Positions 36,601 through 49,500 of a DNA stretch of 64,000 nucleotides are shown here, one piece after another. Every line of letters begins with the position of its first letter. Within the stretch, counting starts at the first letter, position 1. The notes below the pieces were generated by a model that did no database searches, was not told the DNA's origin, and worked only from the letters and a program-made list of their open reading frames with translations. Position numbers and translations under genes: made by a program. Origin of the DNA: Didymodactylos carnosus (lineage: Eukaryota > Rotifera > Eurotatoria > Philodinida > Philodinidae); the NCBI GenBank assembly GCA_905250885.1, contig CAJNOQ010000029.1:1-64000 (forward strand), read 5' to 3'.

Positions 36601-39600
36601 AAGACAGTGAAAAATTAACTTTATTAGTTCAGGAATATAAAAGCAGCATAATACATACACAGTTTTTAACATCACATGTCTGATAGATTTTTATTATGTT
36701 CGAAATTTTTTTCACACTTTTTTGTTTGGTTTCTCTCTATCGATTGAAATACGTCTTGTGCATATAATATATATATACACGTATCTGTCTGTACAACAAC
36801 AACTTGAAATACCGATCATTTTAAAAGGTTAAAAGTTTTTTTATTGATCTGCTACTCTATATGACTCTGTTAGAAATGTTAATTCTTTTTTTTTCTTTCT
36901 TGCATAATATAATATTGATTAATTTTTACTCCTTGAATGGTAACTATCAAGAGATATAGAAACACTATCTTATAAAAGAAAGACAAAGGTAAATCCTAAT
37001 GTGCCAAACTTCTAAAGAAAAATGAGCGTTTTTTTTTTCTTCTTCTCTCCTTTCGCTTACATTTCTTTTTTTAACTTTTTTATATACGTTATTAGCATGG
37101 TATTGTTCTTATTTCCCATTTCTTTCTCTTCTTCATGACGGTGGTGGTGATAATAATAATAATAATAATAATAATAACTAATAACTAATAATATTTTCAA
37201 GTTGTCGTTGTCTCATCATTCTATAATCGTGTATACATTAATCAGTTTTTGCTTCTTCTTTTTTTTTTTTCTTTTTTTCCAATGTAGGAGTCAGGTAAAA
37301 AATAGTCACTTAGCTATGGTGTAGAAAGAAGCTAGACAGTAACAAAATGAAATTTCATCACCATGTTTAATAAAAATGTGCTAATTTATATGCTTCATAA
37401 TAATACATATATATTTTTTTTCTCTTCTTTCACTTATAATAGTGATTTTAGTTAGTATAAATATTTTATTATATATAAAATATTATACAATATAAATAAG
37501 ATGTTGATTATAAAACACTAACTAATTTAAGAATAATTATGAATTAAAAAAAATTTAAATATATTTAAAAAAGAAAACAAATTATTGATTGTGTTTTTCA
37601 AGTATTCTACTAAAAATTTTGTCCAGTAAAATACATATTTACTGTACATACTATCGTGTTATGATACTACTATTACAACAAGTTATTTAATATAATGAGA
37701 AAATAATTATAAATGATCAACACCTTATTGTTATGAGAAAAGAAAGATTGCCATGTCCTTGTACATTATACAATTCTATTTAGTGAAAATAATTGTCTGA
37801 CAGTTTTCTATATGTTATCTAATAGAATAGAAATTTTGCATAACAATAGAAGGATTTTCAACATTTAATTATGATTTCATTAGATCAACATCTATTATTT
37901 AATTCTTTTTACACATCATCTCCTACCTCGCCTACTCCTTTCAAATATCAGAATAACAGAGTATATCAGCTAATTTCAAGATTAAAGTCGATATTCATTA
38001 GCTAAATCAGTTTAACTCTAGTCTATCTTTCTTCGAAGGTATAAACATCTTTAATAGAAGGTCTCGTCAGAACGTATTTTTTTCTGCATTATGCATCAAT
38101 TTAAATCAAACAAAATGTTTAGAAATCAAGGCTGTTGACATAAATAAAGTATGATAATATAACTCAAGCTCAAATTCTGAATTTAGGTTGTCTACGGAGT
38201 AGCCTTTTTATGTGTTTGAAAAATAGTTTGAAAAATTTGTACTTGTATCATTATAAACTAGACATCTCGATCTAGAAATAAATAATCAGGGCACTTTTTA
38301 ACATTTCATTTTTATTGCTTTCGTGCAATTCAATTTTCCGTTTGAACTGTCTTTTTCTGCTTGGTAAAATGCAATTTTATCGAAAATAAAAGAAACATTA
38401 AACGATTAGTCTCAGTTGTTGTGTTCTACGACTAATTTTAGTTTACTTTGTGTCGTTGAGTTGTCTAAAGCGAACTTTAACAGAGTTGTTCTTATATTAT
38501 AAAGACTATAATTTTATACGAATGCAAAAAAAAGAATTGATGAAGCATATAGACAATAGTCGTTTTTTAGCATTCCCAATTTCTACGACTTTTACAGGGC
38601 TGTTATAAAAGACTATAAAAAAAAAGAAGAAGAAAAACGATCGTAGAGCATAAAGCAATACAACTTCTGAAATTGTATCATGAAAAATTGTATGTATTCA
38701 TTAAACTTCACACATCCTGTTTGACTATTTATTCATGTAAAAAAAAATTGAAAATCTTAACGATATGGAAGATGTCTACTTTTTTTTATGATAACATAAA
38801 AAACAAAAGATAGAAAATATTGTGTATTTTTAATATGTGAATATCATCATAAGTCGTTCAAAGAGTTCACTAAGAATATTAAATGTTTTAAAAGTTTGAT
38901 TAGAAGCAAGTTTTTTTTTTTTTTTTTGCATCTCTTTATTTTCTTTTTTACATTATGTTAATATTCTGTAACACATGCACTTATAATTCATAATAAATTC
39001 TCAAAACAATATGGTAAAAATAAAGTTCTCTTATAATTTTTTTTCTCTTAGTATCGCTTTTTAGACAAAGAAAATATATGTATATAGGAATAACTTTTCT
39101 TGTTCACATATAAATTTCTTTTTCTTTTTTTTTTTTTTCTTTTCTTTTCATTTTTGATGTTAACTCATTCTTTCAAACAAACAATGATATTGCTTGAAGG
39201 AGAGATTTAAACATGCAAAGGTTATTTCTTGATATAATAATCGAAACCTGGAATTTTATAAAATCATATATAAAATGAAAGTACATATACACATATAATG
39301 ATGGAGGAGGTCCAATTGTTCTTTCTCATTTTGATGAATAGTCTGAGAACAATTACAATCATAACGTTTGCCTTGAGATGGGGATAATAACTATAGATAT
39401 CCACTTGTTATTCATCAAAGAAAATAATAATTAAAAATAAATGAAAAGAGATGTAGAAGAACCATCAACACTACTACCACCTTCAATTATAATCTATTGA
39501 GCGTAAAACCAATTCTTATTTTTATTATTGTCAATGAAAAAAAAAAAAAAAAACCCGGTTTTTTTTGGTTTTTTCTTTATCGAATTTGTATTGTTACATA

Positions 39601-40546
39601 TATATTTCGAAAGATTTTTACTTCTCGTTTTTCTTTCTTTTTTTTACGATTGTATATATAATATCCACAACATGGATTCATTTGAGAGCAAAAACAAAAT
39701 ATTCTCGAATTGGTACAAATGTTTTTCGTTTTATGTGCTTTTGTATTTATTCAAATAAAAACATACTGTCAAAGAAAACACCTTTTTCTACTATTTGCTA
39801 TTTAATGATAGGAAAAGAGAGTGACATAGAGAAGTATTTCTTTGAACATGTCACACATGTTGTTTTACGAGATAAAAATAAGTGTATAGCGTGATTCTTG
39901 TTAAAGAAATATATTCTCAGAATAAATTTATTAAATTGAACAATAGTAGATAAAATATAAGAAATAAAAAGAATTTTTTCTTTTTTATGGATGAATAACG
40001 CCTATTAAAATGAACAAATGAATGTAAAAACGATTAAATCTTCTTACAAGAAGGATATCTGTACATCTTTTCTTCAAAAGCAAAAAAAGAAAGAAAATAG
40101 ATAACGACATTTATTTTTATGTATAATGGGTCAATACATATGAAAGGTGATTTTCTTTTTTTCTTTTTAGTGAATAATCTCTAGTTTTTTTGAAATAATA
40201 ATAATAAAAACAGAAAAAACAACAACATAATTTTCATTGTTGATATTTGAATTTTTTAACACCTAGTTAAGTGCATTTATTATCGTAAAAAATGTCTTCA
40301 TCATTGTATTATGTACTACAATCGTTTATCAGAATAGAAAAGAATAAAAACACAGTAATAGAAATAGAAAAAAAGAAAAAAAGAAGAGAACTAGTTAAAA
40401 ATAAAAAATGTCGTCAATAGAAAGAATGCTATCAATGATAAGGTAATCATTCAATATCTACCATTTATCTCTTATGTTGCTTGTCGCTGTTGTGGATAAA
40501 AAATGAGATGTCAACAGAATTTGATTCATACATAAAAGGTGTGCGA

Positions 40547-40584
<38 letters not shown>

Positions 40585-43500
40585 AAGAACTAAATAATTG
40601 AATAATAATAATATTTTGACGACTATGTCACCATTTGTGAGAGAAAAACCTTCGGTTAATAATCGCTGAAAGTTTGTCGATCAATATATAGACTTCAAGT
40701 CAATAAAGAAAACTCAATTTTTATATATTCAATGATAGAATAGTTTCCAAATTTATCCAAAATAAGAAAGAATCTTTCTGTCTACCTTAGATTATCATGT
40801 TAGAGAGAGAGAGAGAGAATACTAACTATATCAATGTTGTGTATATAGTTCAAATTATCTACTTTTATACTAAATTTATCGTTTCTATTCACAAAGTCTC
40901 ATAGTTTTACTAAAATATAATTTTAACAGTAAGATATTTCAATAAATCTATTTTTAATAAAAATTTAAATGAACACAAAAAATTTATGTCATATCATAAT
41001 AAATAGAATAAATAATAGCACTACTCTCTTTTTATATTAGAATGATAATTTTTTGGACAATAAACCGCGTCAAACTTTTTCTTGGTGTTTTTCTTTATGT
41101 CACTTGAATTTTAAAGAAAAACATATCATTGCATGTGTTCATTTTACTTATTAAAAAAAGAAGAGCATTTACTTGGCAAGAAAAAAAAAGAAGAAGAAGA
41201 AGAAATACTGAAAGATGAAAAAAAAATAATAAAGAATGGAAGAAAAGAGAACAGAAGGAAGAAGATAAGACATCTTATGGATGAAATCTGTACTTTTCAG
41301 AAGCTCAAATGATAACAGAGATAGATATTTAAAAAGTTAACTTGTTCCATTGTAACGGTTAGTAAAATTTTCAAACATATTTATCGTTTAAATGAGTAGG
41401 ATATCATTTTTATTTTATTTAGAATCTAATTTTTAATTGTTAAAATGTACTAATCAAAAGTTGACTTATTTTTCATAAATCGTAAATAAAGGAGTATATG
41501 AATGCTTATTTTAGAGAAAACCTTGAAATGAAACTATTGATGTGTGTTACTTAAGTGATAAAATCAAAAACTGATTCGAATAATATAAAATTTGCTTTTC
41601 TTTTCGTTTTTTTTTATTAATTTAGATTATTTAGAGATTTTGAACTTGATTAAAAAAGATATTATTTATTTTTTTTGTTTCAATTTTCATTTTTCCCATT
41701 GTTATACTATAAAATAGGGATTACTGAACATTTTTAGTGGTTTAACTTCTTGTCTAAGTTTTAGTCAGCTTTCTTCTTCTTCTTTTCTTTTTCATCTCTA
41801 GTATCTATCTACTTTATTGTCATTCATTCGTGTATATATGTGTTTCTTTAGTTAGTCATCATAAATTATTTTCTCCTTTGTACTATATACCAATGGCATC
41901 TGACATTTATATTGTTTTAAAAACTAGAGAGAGAAAAAAAAAAAAAAAAAAAAAGATGTTGTTTAAAAAATAATAAGTTGTTGAATATAAAGAATGGGGG
42001 AGGAAAGAAGAACCTTCTGTATATAAATATATATATTAAAGAGTAATATAAAAGAAAAAAGGTGAATTTGTCTTTTGTATTACATACCGTATGATATACA
42101 TTTTCAAAAAATTATAATATTTAGTGTGTAATATTACAAGGAAAAATGAGGAAAATGAACAAAAAAGGAAGAAAAGAAAAGTGAATATAATAATAATTCT
42201 CAAATCAAAACAAAAGAGAGATTTTACAACAAAAGAACATGATTATATGACGATGAATTTTCAGATTTCCTAAGAATAAGGTATAGATAGAAAGAAGATG
42301 TTTAGTGATAGAGAAAAATTAGAACAAAAAGACTAAAAATTGTCCGACCGAATACTGTACTAAAGTAGACATCACACAATAATGTTAAAAATAGCAGAAA
42401 AAAAAAGAGAAGAGACAGAACAAGCTTATTTACATCAACTATTCTCTACTAATCATTTAAAAACTTTCAACAAACTCCTTTGTTACTTGCTGTTAATAGA
42501 TTATTTCAAGGTATTATTTTGTAATAAACTCTAATATTAAACTATTGAACATCTGTCTTAAATTTCTTTTATTTGAGAAAAGAATTACATCATTTTCTCC
42601 ATTTAACTATATAATTAATAATAGTTATCATTTTCATTTTAAATACATCATATAATATGAAAAGTCTCGTTTTAAGATCATTTGGATAAACGTAGAAATA
42701 TTGTATAACTCGACTATATCAACAATAAGTTATCTATAAGAAAATGAGATGTTAGATTTTAATTTACAACTTCTTAATTCTCTAAAAAGTAAAAATTAAT
42801 AAAACTTTGAAAAGAGATAGATATCGTTAGCGGTAATCAACAGGGTTTTTTTTGTGTTTCTTCTTCAATACTATTATTGATACGTTAGAAATAATCAATT
42901 TTGTATTTTTTTGTTGTTTATTGATAAAAAAAATACCATCGTTAACAGCAGTCGAAGTAAAACTGCCTAAATGACTACTGGGTTTTGTCTATTCATTTTC
43001 TTCTTTTTTCTTTTTTTTTGTTGATGAGGAACATGAAGTTATTACATTGTTCTTTTCATTATGATTATTATTTTAAAAAAATCGAGTGAATATAGATTTT
43101 CATATAGTCACTTACTCACGACTGTACACCATCATTTCATACTGTATATAGATGTTTACTCACGCGTGAAAATAGAAACACACACATACTCAGCTATGAA
43201 CAAAGAAGTGGATGAATTTTTCTTTCCTTCTTCTCTCCCCTTCTTATTGTACAATATACAATAGAATATTAATAAAGAAAAAAAAAAAAGAGACAAATAG
43301 AAAAAAAAACACATACACACACACACACACACACACATACGAAAAATAATAACAACAATATTTTATTCGTAACGCGACATAGAATACCTGTACATCCAAA
43401 AAAATATATTAAAGAAACAATATGCAAGTAATATAAAACAACAAAAAAACGAAATAATAAACCCAAACTATTACTGCAACATTATATATATATATATATA

Positions 43501-46500
43501 TATATATATTCATTTTCAAAAAAACAACAGTCGTTACTTATTTTGTTACAAGTAAAAAGTTGTATGTTATGAAATAAATAAAAAAAGAGAGAAAAACGAC
43601 GATAGTTGCTGCTGTTACTACTGCTAGCGATTAAAGCAAACGATATTGTAGTTTGAAACAAAATATCTCAAGGATAAAATAACATTTTTAACGAGTTCAA
43701 ATTTAAGGATAATATATTGTCCTAAACCAGAAAAAAAAAAGTAAGTTCTTTTGCTCTTTGTTAATCATTTTAAATTAGTGACATCTTAGAATAGATTAAT
43801 TCTCAACTGTTATCAACTTATTTAAGTTTTATACTAAATTAATATCATTTTGGATCTTTAAAATTAGATAAATCACAGGTAGAATTGATATTTATCATTT
43901 TGATTTTATATTACATCTTCTTCTTCGCGTATCTTACTCTAACAATCGTTTGACATGCACCTTACTTTTTGTTTCTTCCATCTCATTGAAAGATCGATAA
44001 ATCTATCTGTTTGATTTTAGAATGCTAGGTCTTTGTATCATTCATTTTATTTCTATAGCAGACGAAGAAGTTCATATGCATCTCTGTTGTTTTGCGTTCA
44101 TCATTCTTTATAAGGTTACGAATATTTTTACGACAAATCATCAAGGTATTCTTTATTCTACTTTCATTCATTAAGATAGCTCAGCATCTCTACTAGACAC
44201 TAATAAATTCTCTTCAAAATTGTAGATACACCTATATTAAGATGCAGATAATTATCTATCTTAAATAAGATATTTTATTCTATCTTATTTTTTTTCCCGT
44301 CGTCTTTTAAGGTGGATGGAATTAGCTAATTTGCAATTGATTTAAGCATTTTATTTTAAAATGGATTTCTTTTTACAGTACATGGAAGCCAAAACTCTAT
44401 AGGAATTAGTGAGGCGTGATAAATTCGCGTTCATCACCTGGAAAAAAGATTATTAACAGTGTGGCTTACGTAACAGGTCTTATCGACAAAAATAGTGTTA
44501 GTCATTGTTCACAATTTAATTCTTTTCTTTTCAATATGTGCAAAAGATTACATCCTGCAAAATTGACAGTGATAGCTTCATTTTCTAGAATTTTTCTCTA
44601 TTGTTCAACATTGTGAACATCTTTTTATCACGTGAATAGACAAATTTGTCCGTTAAGTCCTATAGGTTAACTTTCCGCCTGTAGTCATTGGATCGTATCG
44701 CCGAAAAGAACGTTCTAAACTTCTTCATCCATTCTACTCTATTAGAAATCGATAGGATACGGAAAAGATCAGATGTTTTCGTATCATTTATTGTTTGTTA
44801 AAACAATAAAAGTTTTTTTATATTCTATTTATAAATAAAGTGACACTTGATGTCAAGCATTTTTTTCGTTCAGTGTAAATCCTAAACTGGAGCATTCAGA
44901 AACAATCAAATCATCAGATTTTCAATTTGACAGCAATAAGGTGTATTTTTCTTTTTTTTTCTCTTTTTTTTTCTTTTTCTTTTCTTCTTTTTTTTTTGAA
45001 TCAGAAAAAAAAATAAAAAGATGAACATAGTTTTTCACTTCTTCTCTTCTTGCTTTTAATTCCATTTTTTAAAATATTTAAGAAGACCCATATTACAAAT
45101 AATAAGAGAACGTCTGTATGATAGTAAATCATATTGTTAAATTAATTTTAGATTAGTTCAATTTAAAGTCTTTAAAACTGACATTATATCGACTATCTAA
45201 TTTCTTTCATGTTGAGCTTTATGATAATTATAATCTATACGATATTTAATGTTTTATTTCCTGTCACAAGTTGTTTTATGATATGTATCTAGGACAGCAT
45301 AAATATTTGTTTCATGTTTTCTTCTCTCTATTTTTCTTTTTGTTATTTGAATGATATACAGAATTTTCATCAATCTTCTTTTTGTCACAGCTGCCTCGCG
45401 CCGTGAAAGACAGAAAAAAAAAAAGAATTGTTTAAAAACAATAGAACACACACAAAGTGTGACAATATCAATTAATAATAAAAAAAAAAAAAAAAAATAA
45501 AATCATAGTAGCAAGATATTATGTTATTTAAAAAAAGTGACATATATTCCTACTCTCAACAGTACAGAGAATTTTATTATGAAAAAAGATTTTCCGCTTG
45601 AAAAAATAATCCTTTAGTAACATTCCATACAATGATAGAATAAATGGTTTGTATTTTATATTTTCAATAAACAAAGAAAATTCATATTGTTCATAAACAA
45701 AAATATTCAACAAAGTGAAGCCTGTGGGTAAAAAATGTTCTAGAAAACAATCGTATGTCTTATAGGTTATGTAGTAAAAAAAAAAATAATAGTTAGGATA
45801 GAGATGAAACATGTTTGACTCGATAAATCTTTTGTTTCTCTTCGTACTCTATTATCCTAGAAAAAAATGATACAACAATATATTAAAAAAACAGAAAAAA
45901 ATACGCTTTTTGACAAGATAAGTTACTAGAATAAAAATTTTTAGTGAAAAGAATTTTTAAAGTTATTGAAATAGAATAATTTATATTTAAGATGATATAT
46001 CTTTAACATGTTAATTACGAGACTAAGACCATCAATTATTGAAGATGCCTCTATCATATTTTTATATTTTATTTTATTTTGATTCGAGAGTCGTCATCGT
46101 CGTCTCATTGATCACCCGTGTAAGTAGGTAGAAATAGTTTCTTCTTTTCGATTGTAGATATCTTTCACACATCATTAAATCTCCTTGATTATTCATATTT
46201 ACTATTGAAATGCGTATATATATATATATATATGTATCAAATATACTGAACAAAGACGAAAGATTTTCTATTGAAGAGTAAATTACCATTATTATGCGTA
46301 CCTACATAGACCTATATAGATTTTTGATATTAAAGAGTCTAAAATGTATGTAAAAAGGTAGATCGTCGTTTGTTTTAGTTGAAATGAAAAAAAGAGATTT
46401 TCTCTCTCTCTCTCTCTCTCTCTTTCTCCCTCGTTCCGTTATGTACAAAAATAATAATAGTAATAATAATAATTACGACACCAGAGCATGTTGATTTTAC

Positions 46501-49500
46501 CAATTTTATGAGGTTTCATTCTCTCTGTTTTTCTAAAAGAAATACCTAAATGTAAATAATAAATGTTTGTACATAATAGTAAATGTACATAATCGATCTT
46601 ATATATATCGTAGGTAGACGCCATAAAAAGAGAGAGAGAGAGAGAAAAGAGAAGAATTGGTCATAAATAAAATACAAATTCAATAACTGATACATATTAG
46701 TAAGTGTGAAGAAATTTTTTATTAAATAAAAATACATACATACATAGAGTATTATAGATTTATTTCACTCGATTGACCTTCCTTCTGTCATTGATATCGT
46801 CTTAAAATGAACAAAATGAAATAAAGACGTATAACTAGTCACAACTATACTTAGAAAAAAGAAAAATCAATTTTAAATAGAACAAGAAAAAAGAAAAAGA
46901 AGAGTTTTGAAGGATAAAAAAAATTGTTATATATTTAGAGTTTAATGTTTTTTTTCATAGAAAAAAAAAAAAAAAATGTTAAAATTTCGTTAAAATAGAT
47001 TTGTTCATAGGGTTTTTTTTTTTTTGAGTAAATAATTGACGATGCAGTCACCTGTATAATGGCAGACATAGGATTCTGATCGAAATAGTTTTCTTGTCTC
47101 AAAATCTTAAGGGAATCAATATGTGATGATTTAGTTAGGAAGTGATGTACATTTTTCTTCTTTTTTTTTTTTTTCTTCTTCTTTAATAATATGTGTATAT
47201 ATTTGATAAACGCGCTCTCTTTATCTAATAATCGATAACTTTATTCAATCATTCACTTTTGTAAGGTTTCATCACTACGACTAATGGCCGATTAGTTGTT
47301 GTTATAATAGGGTGTATTATATGTCGTGTTTAAAAAAGATATTTTAATAAGATTGATTGTTCATATACGATGATGAGAAATAACAGGGAAAAAAAATCTT
47401 TCTTTTTATATGTACGATGTAATCTCTATTTATAAAAGGTAAATCTATTTTAAATATGCCCCATCCATCGTTTTTCATGAAATAAAATATAAAAAAAAAA
47501 AAAAGAAGAATAATTAGAAAAGAAAAGAATATTCAATCATAAATTATTTAATAATTATTAAAAAAAATTGTGATCATATTTATTCAATCAAACCTATCTT
47601 TTCAATGTGTACTATTTCAAGGACACAAGAAAATAATCGACGACAAATGAAAACATGATAATTATCACACACACAAATCGTTTTTGAGTAAGCTTCATTG
47701 ATTTTCTTATCATATCAGATTGAGTTATATTGTGTAAAAAAGAAAAAAGAGAAGAAAAGTTTACTAACCAACAGGTTTCAGGATTAAAAATAGAATAGAG
47801 GTATGTAGTAGCATCGTATACAAGAAACATAGAGAACATAAATTTTATTTATAATGCTAAATATTCAAATATATTCTGTTTTTTTTTCTTGAATATATAC
47901 GATTATAACCACACACACATACAGTAGTTTGCTTCATTTTCTTTTTTCAATAGAAAAAAGAAAAATAGTTGCAGTTACTTTAAAGAGAGAACAAAGAACA
48001 AAAGCATAATATCCTTACCTATTTATACATAATTGATCAGAGTACACTTTGTTCGATTTCAGAAGAATAATTCTTCAAAATTTGATGTGTTTGAATAAAC
48101 GTTTTTCATTATTCATTTCGGTGGTACACATTATACTATACTCAAATGCGTTCGTTGTTCCTAATTTTCTATTCATTGTAGTGAGGACGAGCATAAGATT
48201 ATAAACGATAGATGAATGGAAAAATGCTGTCAACCAATTTGTTGTTGTATCAAACTATAAACACTGAAGAGAGAGAGAGGAAAAGGATGACAGACGGCTA
48301 CGATCTTTTTCAAATCATTCAAATTTTTGTCATTATCAATAATCTTTGAAAATTTTTGTTTTCTTACTAATGAAACATATAAAAAATTAACTAGAAAAAC
48401 ATTGTTTTACAGTTTTTAAGAAAACAAACAGTCAGATCTTTCTCATACATTTTTGATCGTGTCTTTGTCAAAAATTTGAAGACTCTCAGCATCCAAGTAA
48501 ACAGTTTCTACAACAGTATCAGAAATTTGTATGATATAGGGTAAAATCGATCGTACACTTAATTTTTCTAGACTGTATACTTATCGATTCAATATTTAAA
48601 TATACAAAAATATCTATAAAATATTAAGTAAAAGAAAACGAAAAGTGAAGAAAATAACAGTGAAATATTTTAAACAATGAACTTGATGGTCTATTGTTAT
48701 TTTTTCGTCTATTTGCTCATATTATTTTAAAACCACTTGATCAAAGTGAAATAAAATAATATATAGAATAAAATATGAGATCGATTTCAATATGAACAAA
48801 TTTTATCCTTGTGTGGCTTCAGTAAACGATTTTAAAATATAAAAAGATTTTTTTTTTTTCTTTTTTTCTCTCCTTTTTTTACTGAATCTCGTGTCAAGAC
48901 AAATATAAGACACTGAAATAAGATTTAATCTCGATCAAATTTGATGGTCTTCTCTTAGAGTGTAAAGAACAATAGAAGATCAATATTGTTGTTACTGTTA
49001 CTAACAATAATAACACGTATAAAATGCTTAGTTATGATGTTTGTTAACGTGTGTTATATTTCAATTTTCAATTGTCATTCATCATTGATCCTATTTTCAT
49101 ATTTGTGATAATCATTTACTAAATAGTTGTTGTTCTTCTTCTTTGCTTTTATTACAGAAAACATTTTCTTTTTTCTCTATATTTTGAAGATAATTTTTTA
49201 TTAATATTATTTATTAGGATTTTTCTCATCATCATCATCATCATCATCATCTTGTTTCTCTTTCTTTTTTTTCTTATTTTTTTGTTGTCAAACAATAATC
49301 TGAACGATGAACACCATGTAGACCGTCCGAGAGATACATAACAACATATGTTCATTTCTATCGTATCATTTTTCTGGTGTATGTGTGTTTAGAGAGAAAA
49401 AATAATAAGTATAGATTTATTACACGTTTTTTCTATACGATAAATATTTGAGCTTTAAAATTAGATCAAAAACTCTATTATTTTCAATAGATTACTCAAT

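Noticed and set aside
29545-49355. Many 60-110 codon frames in the SoxD intron, several with poly-Lys, poly-Val/Cys or poly-Met
   Set aside because: They read homopolymers and microsatellites (for example CA arrays as Cys-Val); none has a domain.
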